A stretch of DNA of 13,486 nucleotides from Bdellovibrionales bacterium. GTDB lineage: Bacteria; Bdellovibrionota; Bacteriovoracia; Bacteriovoracales; Bacteriovoracaceae. Under the pieces are notes generated by a model. It was not told where the DNA came from, ran no database searches, and worked only from the letters and a program-made list of their open reading frames with translations. Where the stretch lies: contig JAHFAA010000053.1 in NCBI GenBank assembly GCA_023250775.1, positions 1 to 13,486 on the forward strand. Direction: 5' to 3'. The translations under genes were made by a program, and so were the position numbers. Shown one piece after another: positions 1 to 6,259 of this stretch. How positions within the stretch are numbered: position 1 is the first letter of the stretch; every line of letters starts with the position of its first letter.

Positions 1-2847
1 CGCACCCACTACAACCCCAACGTCAACTGTGAAAGAACGGAAGGAACAGAAACCTACAGTGAACTTGTGACGGAATCGGCGCGCGCTGTGAACGGCCTCA
101 CTTGCAGCGAAGAAGACAAGGCCTCCACCTCCGCCAATTGTGGCAAAGAAGTCGGCTGTGCGGTCGCCTCCAGTTTGCTTGGCGCGGCCTCTAGTGGTTA
201 TGAATTATTGGCGCGCTTTATTCCCTCACTTCCCACCGACTGCGTGAACAGCGACAACAATTGCATGACCCATATTGTAACAGCGCTGCTGAAGTCGGTG
301 TGGTCGCTTATCACAGGCGTTTGGGACCTGATTAAAATGGCCGCCACCTGGACCGGCGGAAAAATTGTCGATCTTTATCATTGGGCAGTTGGTGCGGAAG
401 ATGCCACTTCCAATGCGCAATTGGCGGTGGATCACCTGTCGGAAAGTCAGTTTGATCAAATCAAGCGCGACCCTGTGGCCTTCTTTAAAAATCTTTTTAA
501 TGTGCTGTGGGAAGGAATCAAAGAATGGCTTAAGACTGATATTTTTTGTGAAGAGTGGCAGGGTGTCCCGCACTTCGGCACTTGCACCAAACCCTACACC
601 GACTTTGATTGCATGAGTTGTCGCACCATGATCGCCGGCACCTGCGCCGCCGCAGGTGTGATTATCGCTGAAGTGGTTCCCAGCTTCTTAACAGGCGGGG
701 GATTGGCGGCGGCCAAATGGGGGGCCAAAGGCGCCTCCGGTTTTGCAAAATTTATCAAGGCCTCCAAGGCCTTCAAAAAAGTCGTCACCACTGTCGAGGA
801 TCTATCCCATCTACGCGCCATTCGAACCATGGCGAGAATTGGCGAGACCGTCACGCGAACAGTTACCAGCACGCGCACGGTAGTGCGTTTTGTGGTGGAA
901 CCGGCGCTCAATATTTTGAAGCGTAGCTTTCGTTTTGTCTCAAGACGCATGAGTCAGTTGCGCCAAAGCGCCGCCTACGCCGCCACCATGAGACGAGTGG
1001 CATGGTTTAAAAATACCAAGGTGGCGAAAATTGTGAGCGAGCTCAACTCCGCCCACACCAAACTCCATCGCGCCGTCTTTCAGGCAGGCGAAGGGCTGGT
1101 GGATACGTCCGTGGAACGGGTGATCTTGCGCAAAGGCACCAAGGCCTTAGGCATGGAAGCGCGAGTGGCACTGCGAACTTCGCCCGAGGCCCATGCCTTC
1201 AAAGAGGCCTACCAGGGAATCACGCTTCACACGGACAATGAAGAATTTATTCGTCTCATGAATGCTCCCCTGGCGCCTGGCGAGAAAGCGGTTTTCTTTG
1301 ATGTGGAAAATTCTGTCTTGAAGCCGCTCAACGATATGGTGCTGGAGGATAAAGGTTTGAGTGACGCCATCAATGGGATGTTCTTTAAAAACTTCATGGA
1401 TAAAGTTTCCAAAAATCCCGCTCTCGCCTCCAAGCTGAGTGCCACCTATAGCGATTATAAATCAGTGCGGCTTATGCTCAAGGTTGGCGAAGGTGAAGAT
1501 GCTGCGCTCATTCGCCGCTTATTGGCCGAAACTTATAGTGCCACCGTGACAGATTTCAGCAATACCCTTGAGGCAGCGAAACTTGATGGGTTGTGGAAAA
1601 GTTTCCAAGGGCCACTGGGTAATCCTCGCAGTTGGTTCTTGGCCGGCACTGGGCAGTCTTCCGTCGAGGCCAACATGGCCGCGCGTGCAGCTCGCAGCGA
1701 GGCCAGTACCCGCGTGGCAGGCGAAGGAATTCAGTCACAGGTGCCCATGAGTAATTTTGCCGATCATATGGCCAAGTACTACCAGGAATTTCATAGAATC
1801 GAAAATTTACGTGGCACTCTTGAGGGCATTGAGGTTTTGAAAACCAAGGGCATTCTCCAGGCGGTCGAGGGGGGAAAACACGTTCTTTCACGCGAGGCCA
1901 TTGAGGTTTTGCGAAAAATTAAAAAAAGTGATTTTGCCTCTATGAACGCTTATCGCGCGGCCATCCGCGGCCGCATGAAAAAATTATTTGCCGTTGAGTT
2001 GGAAGATCATGTGATTGATGGCATGGCCCGATACTTTGAAGGCATCGATGCTTTCTCGCCTCCTCTCTACGCCCCTCATCGCACACCTATTCCGACAGAT
2101 CACGCCCCTCAAGGAATTGTCTCTGTCGATTTCACTGGACTTGGAACGGACAACGCCTTCGAAACGATGCAGGCCTTGGCCAAGATAAAAAGTGAAGGCG
2201 TGGAGGCCAGCGCCCTGGTTGATCAGGCCTTTAAGGAGGCCAGGGCAGCTCAGGATGTCGTCTCAAAACGCGTGGTCTTAGGCCAAAAAGCTTTCGACGA
2301 TGCCGCTCGAAGAGTCGGAGGCAATGGTGCCACTTATTTTAGCGGTGACGACGGAATGTTCTTTCCCACTCAGGCCTTCTCGCAAGAGCAACGCCGAACC
2401 CTGGTTTCCCAACTGGCGGTCAGCAATCCGGGACAATTTCGCCTGACCTTTGTTGAAACGCATTTTCCCAACGGCGAACCGATTCCGGCAAAGCTATCGT
2501 CCCAGATGGTGGTCAAGGCGGAAAATTTAGAAAAGAGTATGCGCAAGGCCTTTGTTGGCTCGGGTAGCAGTCAGCTCATCCCCCCTACTCGCGCCAATAA
2601 GCTAACAGCGGCGATTGAGTTTCATCCTTCGAATACCTCAGGAGCTGGGCAATTTAATCTCCTACTCGGAGGAGACATGTCTGAGCAAGAAAGAAAAATT
2701 ATGGAACGGGCCTTTCGCACCATGATTGCCAAAGAACATCCCATGAATACGGTGGGAACTGTGGTCATTTTGCCAGTGGTCAGCGCGGTGGAAACAGTGA
2801 TCGCGCCCACGCCCACACCAACACCTGTTGCGGTTCCTTCGCCTTAG
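1..2847 (+). CDS. Large probable exported protein of unknown function (5' end missing)
   Basis: The frame is open from base 1, so the GTG at 67 is probably internal and the true start lies upstream; 948 codons are visible. I do not recognise the family. About eleven cysteines lie in the first ~220 visible residues, including DFDCMSC and GTC motifs, and the remaining ~730 residues have none. That suggests a disulfide-bonded, exported N-terminal region. Short hydrophobic stretches occur around bases 280-360 and 620-770. The middle is helical, basic and rich in Ala/Arg/Lys. A motif FFDVENSVLKPLNDMV near bases 1297-1344 looks conserved-like but I cannot place it. The C terminus has a weak hydrophobic stretch followed by a Pro-Thr repeat (PTPTPTP) tail. 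The stop codon overlaps the stop of the convergent downstream gene by four bases. A surface or periplasmic protein is plausible; a toxin or enzyme role is not supported by any motif I can see. Confidence 0.8.
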   Translation, partial: RTHYNPNVNCERTEGTETYSELVTESARAVNGLTCSEEDKASTSANCGKEVGCAVASSLLGAASSGYELLARFIPSLPTDCVNSDNNCMTHIVTALLKSVWSLITGVWDLIKMAATWTGGKIVDLYHWAVGAEDATSNAQLAVDHLSESQFDQIKRDPVAFFKNLFNVLWEGIKEWLKTDIFCEEWQGVPHFGTCTKPYTDFDCMSCRTMIAGTCAAAGVIIAEVVPSFLTGGGLAAAKWGAKGASGFAKFIKASKAFKKVVTTVEDLSHLRAIRTMARIGETVTRTVTSTRTVVRFVVEPALNILKRSFRFVSRRMSQLRQSAAYAATMRRVAWFKNTKVAKIVSELNSAHTKLHRAVFQAGEGLVDTSVERVILRKGTKALGMEARVALRTSPEAHAFKEAYQGITLHTDNEEFIRLMNAPLAPGEKAVFFDVENSVLKPLNDMVLEDKGLSDAINGMFFKNFMDKVSKNPALASKLSATYSDYKSVRLMLKVGEGEDAALIRRLLAETYSATVTDFSNTLEAAKLDGLWKSFQGPLGNPRSWFLAGTGQSSVEANMAARAARSEASTRVAGEGIQSQVPMSNFADHMAKYYQEFHRIENLRGTLEGIEVLKTKGILQAVEGGKHVLSREAIEVLRKIKKSDFASMNAYRAAIRGRMKKLFAVELEDHVIDGMARYFEGIDAFSPPLYAPHRTPIPTDHAPQGIVSVDFTGLGTDNAFETMQALAKIKSEGVEASALVDQAFKEARAAQDVVSKRVVLGQKAFDDAARRVGGNGATYFSGDDGMFFPTQAFSQEQRRTLVSQLAVSNPGQFRLTFVETHFPNGEPIPAKLSSQMVVKAENLEKSMRKAFVGSGSSQLIPPTRANKLTAAIEFHPSNTSGAGQFNLLLGGDMSEQERKIMERAFRTMIAKEHPMNTVGTVVILPVVSAVETVIAPTPTPTPVAVPSP

Positions 2848-3629
2848 AAATTAGTGCATCTTTGATAGCCGCTATCTTCAAGCAATCCCATCAGACCGGG
2901 AAGATGGGCGGCACCGGCAACAACCAAGGGAACTTTCTTCACTACTTTTTGATCGATGTAGAAATTAATATTCTTGGCCATGCGAAGATTGCGCGCCTGC
3001 AAGATGTAGCTGTCACTTGAACTTGGGGTAAGAAACTCGCCCGACTCTAAAGGCAGATTGATGAACTTACCTGAATCTGCAATTTCCGGCGTAAGGGCGG
3101 CAACGATATCTTCGGAAGTTGAGGTTGCAGGTTTGGCGACACGCTTTTTGTTCAAGAGCAAAAGGTCATATCCGGGCAAGAAGGTATAACCCACTTTTTC
3201 AGAGGCGGTGATGGTGCTTCCGAAGAAATTGAAGGTCAGATAACGCATTAAAATTCGCTGCCAGCCAAGTGAATCGGCCAAGACTTTTACATTTGCGGCG
3301 ATATAGTCCGATTCCTTCTTGGGAATTCCTTCAATCAATCGTACGGGAAATTGATGGGCGACCTTGGAGCCCAAAATGGATGAACGCAGTCCTTTAATAT
3401 GCGCCTCCCCTAGCAGAACAATAAATTGATCATTTTGACCGTTGTAGACAACACCAACATCATAGACCTCACGGCCGAAAATCACTCTGTTCAGGCCAAT
3501 GCGTTTAAGCTTATCGGCACTCCGAAGAGTTTTAAGTTGTTTTGGATTGAGTCCTCGCTCAAAGTCACAGTCCACAGCGTAAGCAAGACTATTAAGAAGC
3601 AGCAGAAAGAGAATGAATGATTTTTTCAC
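2844..3629 (-). CDS. Secreted TraB/TIKI-like (GumN-type) protein
   Basis: The 261-residue protein starts at GTG, preceded by an AGGGGG ribosome-binding site. Residues 1-18 form a signal peptide (two Lys, then a Leu/Phe-rich core ending AYA), so it should act in the periplasm or outside. It carries the signatures of the TraB/TIKI superfamily: GEAH at 74-77, an acidic LIEG at 98-101, RNLRMAKNI at 213-221, and GAAHLPGLMGLL at 239-250. These correspond to the paired GxxH motifs with conserved Glu and Arg that form the putative metal-binding active site of TIKI proteases. Cys21 and Cys258 sit near the two ends and could form a disulfide. It stands alone on the minus strand. The family assignment is fairly secure, but the substrate is unknown, and hydrolase activity in bacterial members is largely unproven. 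Confidence 0.75.
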   Translation of the reverse strand: MKKSFILFLLLLNSLAYAVDCDFERGLNPKQLKTLRSADKLKRIGLNRVIFGREVYDVGVVYNGQNDQFIVLLGEAHIKGLRSSILGSKVAHQFPVRLIEGIPKKESDYIAANVKVLADSLGWQRILMRYLTFNFFGSTITASEKVGYTFLPGYDLLLLNKKRVAKPATSTSEDIVAALTPEIADSGKFINLPLESGEFLTPSSSDSYILQARNLRMAKNINFYIDQKVVKKVPLVVAGAAHLPGLMGLLEDSGYQRCTNF

Positions 3630-3654
3630 CGGGCCCCCTATTTAAAGTCTGGGG

Positions 3655-3684
3655 GTTGTACTCCTCACAGGCGTTTGGAGTCAA
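3655..3684 (-). promoter_or_regulatory. Candidate promoter of the TraB/TIKI-like gene
   Basis: Read on the minus strand there is TTGACT (3684-3679), an 18-base spacer, then TACAAC (3660-3655). This predicts a transcript start near 3648 and a leader of about 18 bases with the AGGGGG ribosome-binding site. The -35 is good and the -10 only fair. Confidence 0.4.
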
Positions 3685-3717
3685 TTGTCGTGTAAAAATG
3701 CCATATTAGGAGGGAAT

Positions 3718-3747
3718 TTTCCTCGTGGGATCGACCCCACGAGGAAA
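3718..3747 (-). terminator. Perfect 12-bp hairpin, probable terminator of the lysine-rich protein gene
   Basis: TTTCCTCGTGGG (3718-3729) and CCCACGAGGAAA (3736-3747) are perfect complements around a six-base loop. The hairpin begins 7 bases past the stop of the minus-strand gene and lies before the next gene's promoter, the expected place for a terminator. Neither strand has a T-tract after the stem beyond the stem's own bases, so it may act in a non-canonical way, for example by stabilising the mRNA 3' end, or be a protein-binding site. Confidence 0.5.
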
Positions 3748-3754
3748 GAATTAA

Positions 3755-4195
3755 CTAATTAGCTGATTGATTGATCACAACAGGAGAAGTTTTTACTGTA
3801 CTTCTCTTACGCGGAGATTTGCGTGCAGCTGATTTTCCAGCGCCTTTTCCTTTGGCGACTTTGCGTACTTTCTTGCCGCGAGCAGAGGCCACATGATCCT
3901 CTAAGGCCTGTTTGAATTTCTTCAACTCAGTCAATTGCTCTTGGAAGGCCTTATTAACTTTTTGCTTTTCATTGGCAAAAAACTTTTCCAGACCGCGAAC
4001 TTCTCTTGAGTAACCTTTTTTAATGTCATCCCAAGACTCATTTAACAATTGATCAAATTGCTTTGTGCGCTTGTTTTTCATTTTCTTCATATCGGCAAGC
4101 ACTTTTTTCACATCTTCATTTTTCAACATTTGTTGAAAGTTTTTTTCGATGTTTTTGATGGTCCCTAACATTCTTTCTTTCGTTTTAGCTGGCAT
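3755..4195 (-). CDS. Lysine-rich protein with helical body and histone-H1-like tail
   Basis: This is a 146-residue, strongly basic protein with no signal peptide or membrane segment. Residues 1-103 are highly charged and probably helical or coiled coil, rich in Lys, Glu and Gln. Residues 105-136 form a low-complexity tail of Lys/Arg/Ala/Gly/Ser, with GKGAGKSAARKSPRKRS as its core. This resembles the tails of eukaryotic histone H1 and of bacterial AlgP- or Hc1-like proteins. The start is secure: GAGGAGG lies five bases before ATG. A DNA- or polyanion-binding role, such as nucleoid compaction, is inferred from charge and composition alone; a phasin-like granule protein is an alternative. It diverges from a small XRE-type repressor gene across a 108-base intergenic region with several palindromes, so the two may share regulation. 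I see no clear sigma-70 promoter on its side. Confidence 0.8.
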   Translation of the reverse strand: MPAKTKERMLGTIKNIEKNFQQMLKNEDVKKVLADMKKMKNKRTKQFDQLLNESWDDIKKGYSREVRGLEKFFANEKQKVNKAFQEQLTELKKFKQALEDHVASARGKKVRKVAKGKGAGKSAARKSPRKRSTVKTSPVVINQSAN

Positions 4196-4226
4196 AACAA
4201 CCTCCTCAGATTGATGTTGTGCTTAA

Positions 4227-4241
4227 GTTAGCACAGCTAAC
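4227..4241. promoter_or_regulatory. Inverted repeat upstream of the lysine-rich protein gene
   Basis: GTTAGC-ACA-GCTAAC is a perfect 6-3-6 dyad centred about 39 bases before the ATG of the minus-strand gene, inside the divergent intergenic region. Its placement suits an operator of that gene. The binding protein is unknown, and its sequence differs from the GTAAA/TTTAC sites next to the repressor gene. Confidence 0.35.
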
Positions 4242-4257
4242 AGACATATCGGAAGAT

Positions 4258-4301
4258 AGTAAACTTTACTTGACATAATTTTTAGGTAAAGTATACTTTA
4301 C
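4258..4301. promoter_or_regulatory. Two GTAAA/TTTAC palindromic operators at the XRE promoter
   Basis: AGTAAA-C-TTTACT (4258-4270) abuts the -35 box, and GTAAAGTATACTTTAC (4286-4301), a perfect 16-bp palindrome, covers the -10 box. The same half-site, GTAAA, occurs four times in 44 bases with centres about 30 bases apart (three helical turns). Binding here would block transcription of the gene at 4304. Autorepression by its own XRE-family product is the simplest reading and is typical of the family; the divergent gene may be controlled too. Confidence 0.6.
4270..4297 (+). promoter_or_regulatory. Strong sigma-70-type promoter predicting a leaderless mRNA
   Basis: TTGACA (4270-4275), a 16-base spacer and TATACT (4292-4297) make a near-consensus promoter. 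The ATG begins at 4304, six bases after the -10 box. That is where transcription would start, so the mRNA should have no leader. No Shine-Dalgarno sequence fits. Confidence 0.7.
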
Positions 4302-4303
4302 AC

Positions 4304-4567
4304 ATGATAAAAAACAGATTGAAAGACACCCGAGTGGACAAGGATATTTCACAAAAGACCTTGGCCGAAACTGTTGGCATTTCTCGCCAGGCCTTGCATG
4401 CTATTGAAAACGGGCTCTCTATTCCCAGCGTCGAAATCGCTTTGAAGCTGGCGCAGGCGCTGGAAGTGAAATTGGAGAGATTATTCTGGCTTACTGAGAC
4501 AGCAAAAAAGTCAGATGATGTCGGACCTTTTACACTTTTTAGTCACAAATTAGTGGATAAAGATTAA
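4304..4567 (+). CDS. Small XRE/Cro-type transcriptional regulator
   Basis: The 87-residue protein is a single Cro/CI-type helix-turn-helix domain. The HTH lies at about residues 16-37 (SQKTLAETVGISRQALHAIE), followed by the NGLSIPSVEIALKLAQALEV segment typical of short YgzD-like regulators. A ~25-residue C-terminal extension, including a hydrophobic VGPFTLFSHKL stretch, has no domain I recognise and may aid dimerisation. The strong promoter and the palindromes over it suggest autoregulation. There is no ribosome-binding site, and the promoter position predicts a leaderless message. Its stop codon overlaps the stop of the convergent HD-GYP gene by four bases. It could also control the divergent lysine-rich protein gene. 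I see no toxin or phage partner beside it. Confidence 0.9.
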   Translation: MIKNRLKDTRVDKDISQKTLAETVGISRQALHAIENGLSIPSVEIALKLAQALEVKLERLFWLTETAKKSDDVGPFTLFSHKLVDKD

Positions 4568-5976
4568 GATTTGTTGGCCTCAATATCTGCTTTATCTTCT
4601 TTCGGCGCGAGATTAAAGGCACTGCGAAGACCGGCAAAAGGCTTTTTGAAATTGCCCAAAGTATACATTTCCTGGCTTAAGGCCTGGTAGACTCGATCAC
4701 GATTTTCTTGATTATAAACACCGCCCATCTCCTCTATTCTGTTCACAAATTCGTGTGCCAGAATGAATACGCACGAGAGAGGGGCAATTCGCAATTTCAT
4801 CAGCCCGCGCGGAAATCCCGAGCCATCAGGTCTTTCATGATGTTGGGCCACAATGAAATCGACGTCTGGTGGGAACTCCTTTGAATCCTTGATCAGTTTG
4901 GCGGCATCCTGGGGATGATTTTTAAAGGCCTCAATCAGGGCAGGCTCAAACTTCTGCAGCCGAGGATCAGTAAGAATTTCAATCCGGGCCAGATCATCAT
5001 TCTCCAAGGTCATGTCATGCATCGTACAGGAAAGACTTAACTTGAAAATTGTCGAATCTGACCCCCACTCCGTATGCTTGGCAATGGCGGTGCAGATATA
5101 CGTCATCTTCATGCTGTGATCGTAAATATAACTTCCGCTGCTTTTCATCTTATTTAAGAGGTCGGCAATACTGCGCACCCGCTTGACCAAACCGGCCGAT
5201 GAAATAATAGTTTTCTTGGTTAGCTCCGCTGCTTCTTTGGTAAGGCCGATCTCATGAATGGCATGATGGATATTTTCCAACGCTTCAAGGTTTAGTTGCT
5301 GAAGTGAGGTGGTCTCGGTTTTACGATCATACAAAGAAATTAAGGTTTGAATGCCGATGTTTGCCAATGCTGGATAATCTTCTTGGTGAACATACAGATG
5401 CTCAACATTTTTTTGCATATATTTTCGAATAACTTCTGTCGTGTACATGTCGTCAGCATTAATCAGCTTCACAAATTTGGTATCGCCCAAGCGAATGAAA
5501 GCATCACAAGGAAGAGTATTAAATTTTAAAAAATTGTTGATCTTGACCTTGCTGTGTCCGTGTTCGGCATTTTTAATCCAATTCAAATTATTATTGTTCG
5601 AGCTTAAACATTCCATAATCGTTTTACGGAAGATATCGGCCTGAATGGGTTTTTTGAGTGCCCGATTGCCCAAATGATCAGTGGCGAAAGATTCAATACC
5701 TTTCAATTTGGATAGCGATTCACCATCGTGAATAATAAAAAAAGGAATCTTATGATTTTTATTAAAAAAGTTGTAACACGCTTGAAAATAATCCGAGGCG
5801 GCCCCTGCATCGATCAACACAACCACCAAGTCAGGACGACCATGTTCATTTTGATAGAGCTGATGGGCCTCTTTTTCGTTGGAAGCTGAGATAATCTCGG
5901 CCGAAAAATCTGCTTCCAACTTCATGGCATAAATGTCGCGGATGTCTTCGTCGGGTTCTATGTATAAAAATTTCAT
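4564..5976 (-). CDS. Receiver-like domain plus HD-GYP-type phosphohydrolase
   Basis: The 470-residue cytoplasmic protein starts at ATG with AGGA five bases upstream. Residues 1-125 resemble a response-regulator receiver: acidic pocket EPDED at 7-11, a candidate phospho-acceptor Asp56, and Lys109-Pro110. The Asp spacing is unusual, so phosphorylation is uncertain. Residues ~150-205 form a linker domain (FIRLGDTKFVKLINADD) often seen before HD domains in such proteins. The HD-GYP domain spans ~270-440: His287, His320-Asp321, His354, HHERPDGSGFP at 379-389. Deviations from the standard family are GFP for GYP, loss of the Gly-Lys after HD (MHDMTLEND), and His408 where the last helix usually has a metal-binding Asp. 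HD-GYP proteins hydrolyse cyclic di-GMP to GMP; this one may do so, act on another nucleotide, or be a receptor. A promoter lies just upstream. Confidence 0.85.
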   Translation of the reverse strand: MKFLYIEPDEDIRDIYAMKLEADFSAEIISASNEKEAHQLYQNEHGRPDLVVVLIDAGAASDYFQACYNFFNKNHKIPFFIIHDGESLSKLKGIESFATDHLGNRALKKPIQADIFRKTIMECLSSNNNNLNWIKNAEHGHSKVKINNFLKFNTLPCDAFIRLGDTKFVKLINADDMYTTEVIRKYMQKNVEHLYVHQEDYPALANIGIQTLISLYDRKTETTSLQQLNLEALENIHHAIHEIGLTKEAAELTKKTIISSAGLVKRVRSIADLLNKMKSSGSYIYDHSMKMTYICTAIAKHTEWGSDSTIFKLSLSCTMHDMTLENDDLARIEILTDPRLQKFEPALIEAFKNHPQDAAKLIKDSKEFPPDVDFIVAQHHERPDGSGFPRGLMKLRIAPLSCVFILAHEFVNRIEEMGGVYNQENRDRVYQALSQEMYTLGNFKKPFAGLRSAFNLAPKEDKADIEANKS

Positions 5977-5995
5977 CCCAATCCTATTTTCAGAG

Positions 5996-6019
5996 CATTC
6001 TCCATTTTAAATGAGAATG
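5996..6019. repeat. Inverted repeat over the HD-GYP gene promoter
   Basis: CATTCTC (5996-6002) and GAGAATG (6013-6019) are perfect 7-bp arms around ten A/T-rich bases. The repeat spans the predicted -10 box and start site, so it is a good operator candidate. No matching regulator is evident in the window. Confidence 0.4.
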
Positions 6020-6031
6020 GCCCACTCACAA
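6004..6031 (-). promoter_or_regulatory. Candidate promoter of the HD-GYP gene
   Basis: On the minus strand, TTGTGA (6031-6026), a 16-base spacer and TAAAAT (6009-6004) precede the ATG by about 28 bases. This leaves a ~21-base leader holding the AGGA ribosome-binding site. The -10 box is identical to that of the divergent deacetylase gene. Confidence 0.5.
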
Positions 6032-6035
6032 CTTC

Positions 6036-6052
6036 AAAAAAAATAAAAAAAA
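6036..6052. promoter_or_regulatory. A8-T-A8 tract upstream of the HD-GYP promoter
   Basis: Two runs of eight A separated by one T begin five bases beyond the -35 box of the minus-strand promoter. An A-tract there can act as an UP-like element contacted by RNA polymerase alpha subunits, or can bend the DNA. It could also serve as a T-tract for minus-strand transcripts, but no stem precedes it. Confidence 0.35.
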
Positions 6053-6097
6053 CCTGAGTTTCGGCGTTGGTTCGTGTCATTGTTAGAAGAATAGATT

Positions 6098-6229
6098 ATG
6101 TTATTTCCGTTAGATTGTTCTGAGTGTATAGCTTATTGTGGACTCGCCCTTAGGAATGGCGCTAAATACCCGAAGTTACTAAAAATATATTATCACGTCG
6201 AAAAATACATACTTGATAATATAGCTTGA
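6098..6229 (+). CDS. Possible 43-residue cysteine-containing small protein
   Basis: This is an ATG-initiated frame of 43 codons in an otherwise empty 283-base intergenic region. The N-terminal LDCSECIAYC (residues 5-14) holds three cysteines with CxxCxxxC spacing, and the rest is Lys/Tyr/Leu-rich. The LDCSEC-AY segment faintly recalls the N-terminal motif of DUF3795 proteins, so it may be a remnant or chance. The ribosome-binding site is weak (AGAAG about 10 bases upstream), and I see no clear promoter. The stop lies inside the -35 box of the deacetylase promoter. Apart from this ORF and the promoters, the intergenic region shows nothing else I can support. Confidence 0.2.
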   Translation: MLFPLDCSECIAYCGLALRNGAKYPKLLKIYYHVEKYILDNIA

Positions 6230-6253
6230 ATGGATAGCTGACCCAGCTAAAAT
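6226..6253 (+). promoter_or_regulatory. Promoter of the YdjC-like deacetylase gene, predicting a leaderless mRNA
   Basis: TTGAAT (6226-6231), a 16-base spacer and TAAAAT (6248-6253) are followed by exactly six bases and then the ATG at 6260. The geometry is the same as at the XRE gene, and again there is no Shine-Dalgarno sequence. Transcription should start at or next to the start codon. Confidence 0.55.
6235..6249. promoter_or_regulatory. Inverted repeat inside the deacetylase promoter
   Basis: TAGCTG-ACC-CAGCTA is a perfect 6-3-6 dyad filling most of the spacer and touching the -10 box. It is a candidate operator; the cognate regulator is unknown. Confidence 0.35.
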
Positions 6254-6259
6254 AACATC

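Noticed and set aside
67..69. GTG at 67 as the true start of the large gene
   Set aside because: The frame is open to base 1 with a protein-like, cysteine-containing sequence, no signal peptide follows the GTG, and no ribosome-binding site precedes it.
226..573. Minus-strand ORF inside the large gene, with others such as 594-950 and 1556-1891
   Set aside because: They lie opposite a long coherent coding frame, lack ribosome-binding sites or recognisable motifs, and look like shadows.
2864..2876. GATAGC-C-GCTATC dyad as terminator of the large gene
   Set aside because: The loop would be 1-3 bases with no T-tract, and it lies inside the coding end of the convergent gene.
3634..3655. CCCCC and GGGGG arms that could hide the ribosome-binding site of the TraB/TIKI-like gene
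   Set aside because: With the predicted transcript start near 3648, the CCCCC arm on the mRNA strand would not be transcribed, so a regulatory hairpin is doubtful.
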